From Selaginella tamariscina (taxonomy: Eukaryota; Streptophyta; Lycopodiopsida; Selaginellales; Selaginellaceae): a stretch of 64,000 bases of DNA. Shown here in pieces: positions 11,612 to 23,495 of the stretch. A model generated the notes under the pieces. The model had not been told where the DNA came from and did no database searches. It saw nothing but the letters and a program-made list of their open reading frames with translations. The position numbers and the translations under genes are program-made. Where the stretch lies: assembly GCA_003024785.1 (NCBI GenBank), contig PUQB01000021.1, forward strand, positions 1,006,182 to 1,070,181, written 5' to 3'. The first letter of the stretch is position 1. Each line of letters begins with the position of its first letter.

Positions 11612-12150
11612 ATGTCTAAACGACAACGAGCAAACAACTGGACATTTGAAGAAACTATGGAGTTGATTGAGCTTAAAAGGCAGGAGTTTCTAGGACGTGG
11701 GGAGCTCACAAGCCGTGAACGCTCCTCCCAAACAACAGCTTCTCGATGGACTAAGATAACCAAGCAGCTCGCTGAGAAGACCGGGTTCGAGAGAGACCTT
11801 GATCAAGTTAAACGACGACTGGGAGAATATCTGGACAATGTACAAGAAGATCAAAGATTATTCAAGACAGACTGGAGCTACCGAGTACTTCAGTCTCACT
11901 CAGGACGAGCGAGTGTCACTAGAACTTCCAAAAACATGGGAGGGTTGGTATGATGCCGTGGATAGTTTCTTTGGAGCTCGAAGCTACAACGACACCAACC
12001 TCAGTGTTTGCTTCTGAAGGTTCGGCCCTAGTCCAAGTTCAGTTGCGAGCGAGGCAAACACAAACGCATTTACCTGATGCTTTTGATGGGACAAACGGTG
12101 ATGGAGCACCTGGAAGCAATGGCAAGAAGAAGAACAAGAAAACCTAGCTT
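11612..12150 (+). pseudogene. MYB/SANT-like protein of the Harbinger element, frameshifted
   Basis: The start reads MSKRQRANNWTFEETMELIE, a trihelix/MYB-like beginning (W..EE...LI), followed by SRWTKITKQLAEKTGFERD, the second helix region. The reading then jumps frame near 11800: the continuation KKIKDYSRQTGATEYFSL and LPKTWEGWYDAVDSFFGAR is in the next frame and matches what follows the MYB-like domain in plant PIF/Harbinger ORF-B proteins. Such proteins assist the transposase in binding and nuclear import. Because of the frame jump the copy is called a pseudogene. Confidence 0.65.
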
Positions 12151-12689
12151 CAATGATCCATGCATGGCAATCAACCAGATGATGGGAAAGCAGTTTAACT
12201 TAAGGATGCAAAGTATGAACGCTCCTACAGTTTGGCTTCCCGCACTACGGATTGCTCGCTAAATGCAGATTCCACGAGTTATTTGCCAAGTCATTTGCGA
12301 TCTCATGCTGCGATTTGTCAACACCTTCGAGAGTCTAGAGAGTAGTTGTTTAGATCATGTGTTTTTGCATTTATGTTGTTTGAATTTCTTTCATTAATTT
12401 CAGTTTATTAAAACTTATTTGTTTTCACAGTTGAACAATGCTTCAGAAGGTGAACGACGTGTCGGCCTAGGACAATGCAGCTCACTGGCCAAGCTTTATT
12501 GCTAGCAGTGGAGGGTTTCGAAGATTTCACCAGGAGTTTGATGTAAGTCCTGTATTTGATTTGTTAGAAGACCACGATGACAACTTGACTACACTATCAT
12601 TCTACAACAGCAAATGATGGCTTGCCTAGTTAGTAAAAGCTTAGGAGATTGGTGGGTGAGGCCAAGAAGCTTTACTTGGTGGGAAGTTC

Positions 12690-13657
12690 ATGAACAAGTT
12701 CTACAATGATGAAATGGTTTCGCAAGCTACGAATGTCAAAGCGCACCTTCTTTTGGCTTTGTGAGATGCTCGGATCGGACATCCAAAAGAAGAATACAAA
12801 CTTTCTACTTGCAGTTCTAGTTCCAATCCGGCTTGGTGTGACGTTGTACAAGCTGATGAGAAATCTTGACAGGGACATTGTCGGAGATGTTTTGCATGGG
12901 AGAAAGCACAGTTCTTGAAATCATCGACGCACAACAGCGGCAATAGTTCACGGTTTGGTTTTCTCTTTCAAACATTGCAGGAGCAATTGACTGCACGCAC
13001 TTTGAGATTATTCAACTTTAGGGACTAGCGGCGAGGACTTTTTGATAGGAAGCATCGTTACGTGTTATGCAAGCTGTTTGTGTGCAAAGAGAGGTTTCTT
13101 AGCATCTATTGTGGTGCAGGTATGTTGTTGTTGAACTTGTTATGTTATTAACATTTTTTTTAGGAAGTACATATGACATGTGTGTGGTGAAACTCTCCTT
13201 TGTCCAATATGATTCAAGTGCATGTATCCATGATCCTATAGTGGTTGTTGCTGGGAGAACGTTAGACCATACATGGTTGGTGATAAGGGTATTAGCTTAT
13301 CCCTCGGCTCATGACTCCTTACACAAGTATTTTTTTTGCTATTGTTTTTGTTTTTCATTTTTATCTTTGGTTACAGTGATAGTTGAACTTATGCAAATAG
13401 AGTTCAATCGTCAACATCACAAGGCACAAGTCGTTATCGAATAGGCTTTTGGATTGCTAAATAGAAGTTTCGGTGTCTGGTTAGAAGCAGAGATGAAGCT
13501 TGAGAACCTTCCCAATGTTTGGGCAAGTTGTTGTATCCTCCACAACTTACTCATTGACCTAAACGAGACAGACGTAGAAGCTGAACTTCAGGACATTGAG
13601 CACGAAGTTGATCATAAAAGAAATCTTGGAATTCATGTGGGTACGATGAAGCACTAA
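12690..13657 (+). pseudogene. Harbinger (DDE_Tnp_4-type) transposase remnant
   Basis: Several fragments in order match a Harbinger transposase. MKWFRKLRMSKRTFFWLCEM and VLVPIRLGVTLYKLMRNLD (from 12706) are the helical N-terminal part. GAIDCTHFEI near 12980 holds the first catalytic Asp. YPSAHDSLHKYF near 13300 is the region after the GDSAYP motif, and AFGLLNRSFGVWLEAEMKLE with ASCCILHNLLIDL (13444-13600) is the C-terminal part after the catalytic Glu. Stops and frame changes separate the fragments, so no active enzyme can be made. Confidence 0.7.
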
Positions 13658-13969
13658 TAGCTAATGAAAATCTCATTCCAACAAAGCTGGGAAATGGAGT
13701 GAGAAGTGCTTTGACAGAGTATGTGCATTATTTAAATTTGAAATTTAAATCTTAAAAGTGTGAAGCAATGTGATAGTAATCTTTTGCCTTAAAATTTTTT
13801 ATTTTAATAGTGGATTGTCACCCTTAAAGATGAATTTTTATATGTTTTAAATGTGACACTAAAACTTAAAAATTTAACTATCATTACATTTTATGGTGAA
13901 TACACATCAAAATTTATCTAGTAACCTTAATGCTTAAGGGTTTTTAAGGGTTAGTGCCACCCAGCCATA

Positions 13970-16639
13970 TTCACACCATTTGTGTCTAATTCATTTTATT
14001 TAGGACGGAAGTATTGAATTGGTTCTGCTAACATTGTTCTGTAGAGTTTATCAATGAGCTGAAATAATAATCTTTAATAGCATTAAAGATATAAAAATAT
14101 CCACGAGTTTCACCTTGGCTTTTCATATTGGCTAGAGAATTTCAACGGTGTCGGTGGTTGCTATGCATGTGCTTTATATTTGTTTTATTCACGTATCTCC
14201 ATTTAGATATATAAAGGATTATTATATTTACATGTTATTCATGGTTAAAATCGTCGACAAAAGAATTTAAATCAATTAGAGAACACCATACTTACTAGCT
14301 AGGTCCGAACGACACGAATGCACATGATCTTAGCGACGTTTCTAATGTGAATCTTACATTGGTACGCGAGTTTGTTTTGAGAGCAATTGAACCTAAAAAT
14401 CTAAACAAAACTTAAATTATATTAAATAAAGAAAAACTCACTCTATTCAATAAACACATCAAGTTTCAAGTTCGAACTATACTAAGAACTCTTTAAACTC
14501 ATCCACTCTGTCCTGTCTTCTAAATTAATGTTATCCAGGTTCAACATATCCTAAGTCTAGTTTTAATAATAGCATGAGAGTAATGCATCAACTTCTCCAC
14601 ATTATTTTCAAACTTAAAACGAGATTTTCTATTTTCTAAATAAGGTCATCCATGTTGAGTATGGACACGTAAAAAAAGTGTTGCAGCTTAAGAAATTGCA
14701 ATTTATATTCTTTCCACTAAAACACATGCTTAGGGTTCTAAGTGCATGTGATCGGGTTTACAAATCCAAGAGATTATATATGTTTAGTGAGCTTCCTTTA
14801 CATTTCTAAGTGACCATACATAATCAATTGAAAATACTAATGCATGTCTCTTTGACCTCAACATTGTCTGGTATATCCAACCGTATTAAATACGAATAAC
14901 AGCCGTTCATTACGATCTATTGATCTTTCTTTACGGCTTCCATAGTAGAAGATCCTTAATCTTATCTTTATCTTTCTCTTCATTATCTTATTTAGTAAAG
15001 TCAAAAGAAATATTTATATAAATTGTTTATAATTTATTTTGTCTTCATAATCATATCATTATTAACCAACTTTTTCAAGCTTTATTACATATGATCTATA
15101 CACTTAAAAATGAATTTCATTAATATTTTATCTTTATCAATAACCTTAAGGACCTTTAATATAAGTCTTATAACTAAATACAATCTATATATCTCATATA
15201 GAAGCAGAATTCTTAATCAAGTCAATAACTTCTTTAGCACCATAAGTTCTACATTACTTTTCATACCACTTATACTTACCACAAACTATTGCATTTTACT
15301 TAATTTTCTCTTTCATGAACCGACTTATAATTAAAAAGCTATACAAATAATGAGTAGGTGCTGGTTTTAAAAACAATTTAATAAAATATAATTACAACTT
15401 TACGCTCTTAGTGAACAGCTTTATAAACTTTTCACATCCTTTTATTAAAGGGCAACCCAATTTAACATATCGATATCTTCAAATAAAAGACCCATATGCA
15501 TTATTTATACAACATAAGTTAGTAATCAAAATACTTTTTATTTTTACACAATTACTTCATTATCCATGATGAATTACATAACATTTTGTTTTAATTTTCT
15601 TTAAAATTATAAAGTTTACAATGGCTCTCTTCCTAGAACATTTTTATTTATAATTTTCTTTAATCATTCTCATCGACTATATCTTCTTATATATTATTTT
15701 TCATTTAAATGTTAAACATGTAGGGCTTCATACTTTATCGATACTAAAACATAACCAAGACTAACTCATTCAATAATAAGTAAAAAATCATTTCAAAATA
15801 AGATTTTACAATGCTTAAGGATAAAACATTTGCATAAATAATTACACATAGTCATGTTTGTAGCTCTATAATGTTCATTTTGAAAGGAAACTTTTGAATG
15901 GGGACTACATTTGCTGCCTTTAGACATTTGCTTTAAGTTGAGTACTCATAAGCATAAGAAACTCTAACACTAATTGCAATTATAAATGTCAACATCATCA
16001 AACATTTTAACAACACCAAAAACATCTCCTTGACTTTGCACTTTAATGTTAATATTTACAATTAAAAAGACTGTCTTAAATGCCTAATTGGGGCATTTGT
16101 TGTTGATTGGATTTGATTGTGATGTCATGCTTAAACATGTGTTAGAATAGTTAGATAATCTCTTTAAAATATAATTTTAAACTCTTGCTATATTAAAACC
16201 GATACACCATTACAAAATTAAATAACCTTCCTTGCACATAGCCCTCAAAGATTTTGTTGTAATACTTGAAAATCCACAAAGGTTTTGTTGTAATACTTGA
16301 AAATCCATCATCACTAATCTTGATCATAAACATACGCATCTCCTTGGAATGTTTGCGCTTCCCACGAACAATCTTTTACTATTCCAAAGAAAACTCTAAC
16401 TTAACTCTCCCCAATTGTCCAATTTGTGTCATGTTGACCACTTATGCCAATAGCCAGGTTTAAATTATCATACACATATTGCACCTTTTTACTCCAATTT
16501 AGTTGGTGATATGTGGTTCTAAGATTGCTTCACATTCAATGTGTTGGCAATAGTGTTTGTTACAACAATTCATTGCCATATCATGTGGATAGAATTCTTT
16601 TTATACAATGTGTTTTAAATAATACTAGTAACATGTCCA
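13970..16639. other. Gene-poor AT-rich region
   Basis: No coding frame is supported. Reading the minus strand near 16400-16650 gives a short Cys/His-rich stretch (CCNKHYCQHIEC) that I could not place. The rest is low-complexity AT-rich DNA. Confidence 0.4.
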
Positions 16640-17240
16640 CTATTAATGAGTTATTTATTTAATAATAATTTAGTATTACCTAATTATTAAATGAGCCCCT
16701 TAATGCAATTGTTATTCTTAAAATGTTGAGTTTATTCTAAAGTTCCTAAGTTTACTCACTCCTAACCCTTAACAAATTATTATTCTTAACCTAGTCCTCT
16801 AAGAAGCTGGCTACAAAGACAAACCTTTGGGTAGCTAATTAACAAGTTGAGGTCTCATTCATTAACGAAATTAACTAGACAAATCCTAAATTGTTATCCT
16901 AAACTAACAAGATTAAGGTGGATTAAGGGTTTAGCTTAGGAATAACATTAAAATAATAATTAGGATACCACCAAAATTGTGTATGATAACTTTTATATTG
17001 AGTGTGGGATAACTATCGTATTGAATGTAAGATAATCGTAAGATTGAGTTTAGATTAACAATCATCTGAGTTTAAATTAATAATCAAATTGAATTTAAAA
17101 TAAGCATCAGATGAAATTTAAAATAACTGTCAGATGGAATTTAGGATAACCATCGTATAGAATTTTATGGCTATCGATGGAGTGTTCACAATAAACACAA
17201 GCATGGACAAATACATAATGAATAAGCTTATTATATAAGA
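16640..17240. repeat. Dispersed repeat, copy 2 (related to 7613-8060)
   Basis: Contains six or more degenerate ~27-bp tandem units (GAATTTAAAATAACYATCAG-like, 16975-17165) and ends with GAATAAGCTTATTATATAAG, the same order as at 7613-8060. It is non-coding. Confidence 0.5.
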
Positions 17241-18730
17241 TTTTATATCATTATTATTTTTAAATAATTTATGATATATAACATACTTAAAACCTACATA
17301 TGTGTATTCATATTAAAGCATATTTTAATTTTAGGACGAACTTAAAATTTTAGAAAAGATTCTTTTAAAAGATTTTAATGGGCCAAATGCAAATGTAACA
17401 TTTTAAAATACTATCACTCTGTAAGTTAAGTTAAATGTTTAAACTCACACATATCTGCATGTATAATCATATTGATGTTTATATATATATATATATAAAC
17501 TGTATAATATATTGAATAAATAGCTAATATTCTATTGATAAAAATAATACAATAGATAAATTATAATATGTGGACTTTGGTTATGGCTTCATGATATGGA
17601 TATGAATTAACATGTGAACAATGTTAAATATTTAGCTGAGTTCTAGAGTATGAAATTTAAAACCTTATTAATAATTATATACTTGAAAATTTATTTATAT
17701 TAAATATTTAAGAGTTTTTAAACATGTGCATTGTTTTTGTTTTTCTGTTTTTTCTTTTAAGTGTTGATGTCACTTAAAAGTGACCAGTATTACTCAAAAT
17801 TGATGAATCATATATTTTAAAATCACACATAAACATTATTAATCACACCTTGATACATATCATGGCCATGACATAGTTATATTATATGTTCCTACCATTG
17901 ATTGAACAGCTAGCAGAATATTTAATATATGTCATTTTACATTGTATGTGGTTACGAAGTGACACAAACTATTAATAAAGTGAACTATACATGAAATAGA
18001 TGTGTGTATTTAAAAGTTTTTTTTCCAGTAACTCAATGAGTTAACCTAATTTTCAATATTTTAAAATAAACTTTTAAGGTTTACTTAGTGAACTCTCACT
18101 CTCATGAAGTGAAATTCAACTGTCATGGGCACATCTCAAATGTCTAACTCTTCATTTATGTATCTTTACCAATTGACATCGTGAATCTAATGTGTATTTG
18201 TAGTCTAACATGAAGTAGATTCATGTGTTATTTAATAAATTTGAATTATTTTCATCATTGAATTTAAATGAATAAACAACCCATTTCTCACTGAGTGAAA
18301 CTATTAATTAACACATCTGTCGTTGGATTTAACTAAATTGAATGATAATAATTGTTGAATTCAGAATTCCCTTCATGATTGCATCACTCAATTAACATGA
18401 TTAAATATATAAGAACATGTCTTTCTTAGAAATGAATAACTTTTCACATGTTTTTAAAAACTTCTTTGAAAAAAATTACAAACGAATAATTCATGTAATG
18501 AACATGCATGTTACTACGTAAAGATTAAATGAGTTGAAATTGTTTTAAACATTCATTTGTATTACTTCATGACCCATTGTGGCATTTGGGTCTGCAATTC
18601 AGATAATACTTAAAAATTTATTTTTTATTCCCTTTAGAAGAGCTTTACATTACTAAATTAAAAAAAAATTTAAAAAATTTATGTACTTTCATTATTAGAC
18701 ATTGAATTAAAGAAATCAATACTGTTATCC
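17241..18730. other. AT-rich spacer with scattered CACTTYATG units
   Basis: A TATATA microsatellite lies near 17480-17500. Isolated copies of the CACT-CATGAAGTGA motif (about 18090-18120, 18285) precede the arrays described next. No gene is seen. Confidence 0.4.
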
Positions 18731-18734
18731 ATAT

Positions 18735-19015
18735 GAAATGAGATACCAATCCCATGAAGTGAAACTTCATCCATTTCCACGAAGTTAGACCCAAGCCCAT
18801 GAAGTGAGGGTCAAGGAATAAGCCGTACGAAGTGAAACTCTTTCTTTACAAACTGAGGTTCTTTCCCTACAAAGTAAAGCAACAAGCCCACAAAGTGAGA
18901 CTTTAAGGCCTATGAAGTGAAAGTCATGCCCCATGGAGTATCACTTTTGGGTCTCACATCATGGTTTAGAGACTCACTTGTGTGCTTAGGGTCTCACTCT
19001 ATGGAGCATGACCAT
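18735..19015. repeat. Degenerate minisatellite array A with a strand switch
   Basis: Units of about 20-26 bp read CCCATGAAGTGAAACT on the plus strand up to about 18925. From about 18930 they read GTCTCACTCTATGG, the complementary orientation. Copies are only partly alike, so the array is old. Confidence 0.65.
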
Positions 19016-20449
19016 AAGTCCCCTAGAATGACCATTCCCCAAACCTTAGAGGATAACCCAAATTGTCACAACCTTTCCCTCTCCCCTTAAGCCAATTAAG
19101 TATGATGTTTATGAGAGGCCCCTAGTCATGATGACCCAGTTACACTTAATTCTTTCTCACATATCTCATAATATTTACTCAGGTGGTCAACCCACCAAGT
19201 TAGAATTATGACAATAGTGGTTATGTTCTTTTTCTCCTTACTTACTAAACTAGACTCTAATTGGTAAAAGCCATGAATACTTATGCTGCCCAACAATATG
19301 CAAAAGATGATGTAATCGATGTCTCAACGTCACTACCTACATTGTTTATGCTGGTTGTTTTATCTTCCTAAATTGTAGATTAATGAAGCATTCTAGAATG
19401 AAAAATCAGTCCCTTGTAATGCATGCCCAAGTGTTCTATGAGCTCTTGCATAGTAACAAATTTTTCATACTTGGACCTTCTGAATCCATCCACCTACATG
19501 CAGAAGAACTTAATTAGGATCGGTTTATATATAATATACAAAAGTAAACCTCAATTCTTACCTTAGTCCATGTATTATAAATGCTCAAGTTGTGTCCATG
19601 CTTCACTACATACCAATTCTTTCTTCCCATGTTTTATTTATAAAAATGTGTGAAATTTATACACAAAAGCTAGTGGAATGTGTCTTAATTATAAAAGATC
19701 CAAATTGAATGAATGTATGTAAATCATATTCATGTTTTAAAAAAGTGAGCATACAACTTGAAACTAGTGTTCTTCATATTTAGAGTCTATGTGTGGGGTT
19801 GAGCATCTACGAATTTGGGTTTGGGTTTAGGGTTTAGGGTTTAGGGGTTTAGCACTATAAACTTTCACCTATACAACTACCATATAATGCTTAACAAATT
19901 CTTTCCAATAGTGAATGTGCCTGTAGTTTGTATGCAAAAGATAAAGTTTATTTGATCATTAGATATGCAAACACAAACAATGAAGTTTATTTCATCAATG
20001 GGGTTTTAACACAAAGGATAAGGTTTGTTTCATCACTAAATATGCAACATAAACGATGGGGTTTATTTCATTAATGGGGTTTGTACAAATTTACATACAC
20101 TCAATGTGTATTATAAAATACAATGTATTCATACTTAGTGTTGCTCCTTAATGGAGCTTGCACAAAGGAGAATGCAGTTCATGGTTTATATTGCTAAAAA
20201 CATAAGATACATTACATCATGATTCTAAATAATAATCGTATTACTGTGCATCTTTCTCGCCTTCTCAAGTTAACTGAGTCACTATCTAAGTTTTGAACTC
20301 TTCATCTTTCATGTTCTAATAAGCCTTTTGTTGAGGTTGGTTGGTTGCTCGGTTGCATCATATAGGAAGAGACATATACTTGTACTACTTTCAACACGCC
20401 ATTGGCCTTAAGGAATAAATTCTTTAACATGAGCCAACATAATTAACGA
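19016..20449. other. Spacer between inverted arrays, with interstitial telomere-like repeat
   Basis: At 19815-19853 the sequence has three to four units of the plant telomere motif (GGGTTTAGGGTTTAGGG). At 19960-20090 a short phrase around AATGGGGTTT recurs three times. No coding frame is supported. Confidence 0.5.
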
Positions 20450-21175
20450 TCAATTCTCACTTTGTGGGATTCTAGTGTCATTGTATATAACATGAAACTC
20501 ACTTTATGGGCTTGAAGTGTTACTACATATGACTCAAAACTTAATTCATGCCATGAACTCTCACTTCATGGGTAGGGAGGCTCACTTGGTGGCTAGGATG
20601 CTCACTTAGTGAATGGGATGCTTACTTAATGGGCATAGAGACTCACTATGTGGGATGGACTTCATGTTTAAAGGGACTCACTTTGTGGGTTTAAGTTCAC
20701 TTTATAGGTATGGTGGATCACTCTGTGTACATAGGGTCTTTACTTTGTGGGCTTGTAATCTCACTTTGTATGCATAGTGAATCACTTCGTGTGTTTGGGT
20801 TTCACTTTGTGGGCTTGGAAAACTCACTTTGTAAAGCAAGAATTTCACTTTATAGTGTAAGAGTCTCATTACATAAGGTAAGATTCTCACTTGATAATGT
20901 AAGAGTCTCACTTTGTAGCTTGTAGTTTCACTTCATAGTGCAAAAGTCTCCCTTCATAGTGTAAGAGTCTTACTTCATGGGCTTGTAGTCTCACTCACTT
21001 TATGTGTTTGGAGTTTCACTTTATGGGCTTTGCATCTCACTTCGTTAACTTCTAATCTCACTCTTATGAATTGAGACTCATTTGGAGGCTCGCTTCATTG
21101 TACTCTGGCCTCACTTCGTGTGTTTGAACATCACTTCATGGTTTTTCGAATCTCAATTCATGTGGTAATAGTGTT
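20450..21175. repeat. Degenerate minisatellite array B, opposite orientation to array A
   Basis: More than 25 units of about 21-25 bp with consensus GTCTCACTTTRTGGGCTTG occupy this block in one orientation. Open frames read through it on both strands only because the unit rarely contains stops; they are not genes. Confidence 0.75.
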
Positions 21176-21639
21176 GAAAACAGCGCCATTCATACAAATA
21201 GCTTTGTGCACATAGCATTATTCTTTGAAAATATATTGTGCGCTGCATTCAATTCTCGTTAATGAGCCTCAATTTTTCATATAATTCGGGATATTAAACT
21301 AATATATTACATTGGATTGTACAAATTTTACGATATCTTGACTAATTCGAATAGTGCAAATAATTTGCATTATTGAACTATGTTCATGGCAATCACAAGT
21401 TACTCTCTTATATTCTATTTGAATATTTACTGAAAACATTATTTTTAAACATAATTGCAATCAAGAAATAAATCACTTATTAAATCATGTGACAAATCTG
21501 GTTTGATAATTGGCATTGTTGTTGAACTCTTGACAATGTATCATCTAGATATCGGTTATAACATGTTAAGTGCATATGCTATCTCACGAGTCATATTAGT
21601 GGATCCATTTTTGATCCTCAGCACGGGCGACATACAATC

Positions 21640-22560
21640 CTAGTCTCTTCTTATACCCTTTGCTATACCTCTCCATAATCAAGTATGGTTCCATTGGGTT
21701 GTCAAACTTGATACGTAGGAACTAGTCCCAAATAATATAGTTATAGTTTCTATCTACTGCAAGGCCGATGTGCAACCATGTGTGATCATGCACTACATAC
21801 TTACATATGGCACATTTGTTGTTGCTTAATAAAAGAGGAACCAAACATGTAATATGATATAAGTGTCAACAATCAAGTTGGTAATTGCACACTTTTGTGA
21901 ATCCCTCAAGGCATATCAGACAATCCTCGTTCAACAGCTTGTATCAGCAATGATCCCCATCATATGTTTTTTATTCATTATGAAGTGTTAAAGTGATATC
22001 CAATTTGAAAGTCACAATCAACACACATGTTCCAGCATGATCCTTTGCATTTGAATATACAATTATGTCCCCCCCAACTAGTTGCAACTCATCCGAACTC
22101 TATACTGACAAATGAAGTGTTTGAGATGGGCAACCTTTTGCATTATTGATTGCACCACATCTCTAAAGACTTGTAATTCATGAGACAACCTATTCATTAC
22201 TTACTCTTTTGTGAAGAGCTCATTGTCTGAATTGACATTGTGCATCTTCTTTTTCACGCTTTCCCCTAGTATGCTTGCTGTGGATGTTGTTGTAATCAAA
22301 CCTTGTGTTTCATAAATAATTGGCATACACATGCTTACAAAATTGATGTTAACATCTCTTTCTTTTCTAAAGTCTAAATGTACCTCCACACCAAAGCTTG
22401 TTAATAACCTTTGTTCTTACAAAAATAAAAATTCCAATTGCCACTTGGAGGTCCTATTTTTAAACTCCTTGTCCACAACTTTAATCAGAACCAATGCATC
22501 CACTACATCATCCTGTAACTCTCTTACCACCACAAATCTATAACTTGTCATCATCACATT
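21640..22560 (-). pseudogene. RING-H2 finger protein, pseudogene
   Basis: Reading the minus strand near 21930-21800 gives EDCLICLEGFTK, then a cysteine, a stop codon, HLYHITC and finally NNKCAICK. This is C-x2-C-x13-C-x-H-x2-H-x2-C-x10-C-x2-C, the full set of eight zinc ligands of a RING-H2 domain. The stop falls between ligands 3 and 4 as TGA where TGG (Trp) would be usual, a typical methylation-type change. Upstream coherent fragments (VVVRELQDDVVDALVLIKVV; AKDHAGTCVLIVTFKLDITL) and downstream ones (WLHIGLAVDRNYNYIIWD; MEPYLIMERYSKGYKKRLG) belong to the same protein in shifting frames. Plant RING-H2 proteins are E3 ubiquitin ligases; this copy is dead as written. It lies between two minisatellite arrays, which suggests capture by a mobile element. 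Confidence 0.6.
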
Positions 22561-22699
22561 TACTACTTTGGTATCAATCCCTTTCTTCTAAGCTATTAGG
22601 AATACACATGAAAAGCAATCATACATTGTAGTCACATAATAGTTGCCCGGACCACAACAACTAGTGATTCTACATCTAATCTATTATCTCCACATCCAC

Positions 22700-23030
22700 C
22701 ATTTAGGCTTCAAAAAAATAAATGTAATGTTTGGGTTTGAATTTGAATTTGAAAATTTGCAATAACTAAATAATTAAAATCTCATGCGTAGTACTTTCAC
22801 TTTATGACTGAAACTCTTAGTAAAGTGACCTCTTCCTAAGACTCAAACTCTAAACCAAACTTTTAACAGCTCAATAGGATTGTGACATGCACAATTGAGT
22901 ATTTTTAAGCATTTATTAAAGAAATTTAATAATACTAAGAGAATTTTATGATAAAGACGACCAAAATTGCATTTTCTTTGCCCACGTGACATTCTAATTA
23001 CAACATTGAGAATAATGTCCACTTCATGAG
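22700..23030. other. Non-coding spacer
   Basis: AT-rich sequence with one or two isolated CACTTTATGA motifs. No gene is recognised. Confidence 0.4.
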
Positions 23031-23495
23031 TTTAATGTAGATTAGTGCACCTAGAGTGAGATTAGTTCTACTACGTTAAACACTAATCCAATCCATGATT
23101 ACCGTCCATTGCATGAGATTATCTTTCACTTTATAAGATTAGTGTTTAATTCATGATATTAGCATCAACTACATGAGCTTAAATTACATTATGTGAGGTT
23201 GTAGTCACTCCGTGAGATTAGCATCAACTATGCAAGCTTATATTACACTTCGTAAGGTTAGTAATCATTTTTTAAGTTTAATGTTCACTTTATGAGATTA
23301 AAGTCCACTACGTGAAATTAAGGTCCACTATGTTATTGTTTACTATTGTATACTTCGTGAAATTAGCTATCCACTCCTTGAGATTAATATTCACTCTAAT
23401 ATATTAATTTGTCTATTACATGAGATTAAAATATAAATCGTGAATTTAATACACTTTGAGGAAACTAGAGGTCACTTCATGAGTCTAGTTTTTTA
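23031..23495. repeat. Degenerate minisatellite array C
   Basis: About 18-20 units of roughly 22-26 bp built on TTCACTTTATGAGATTAA. The core CACTTYRTGA is shared with arrays A and B but the flanking half (GATTAA) is different, so C is a sister family. Confidence 0.65.

Larger units (their letters stand above)
10383..13966 (+). mobile_element. PIF/Harbinger DNA transposon, 3.58 kb, decayed
   Basis: The left end GGGCTGGGTCGCACTGACC and the reverse complement of the right end, GGCTGGGTGGCACTAACCC, form an imperfect terminal inverted repeat, extended by CCTTAAAACCCTTA-like sequence on both sides. The flanks share ATA (10380-10382 and 13967-13969), consistent with the 3-bp duplications of this superfamily. 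Inside are the two genes typical of PIF/Harbinger: a MYB/SANT-like DNA-binding protein and a DDE transposase, both on the plus strand and both broken by frameshifts and stops. A GC-rich minisatellite fills 11030-11440. The element is non-functional as written. Confidence 0.8.

Noticed and set aside
16380..16640. Minus-strand Cys/His stretch as a zinc-finger gene
   Set aside because: Only CCNKHYCQHIEC is suggestive; surrounding frames have many stops and no spacing matches a known finger.
20702..20925. Overlapping open frames on both strands
   Set aside because: They are readings of the CACTTYATG minisatellite; the repetitive peptides come from the repeat unit.
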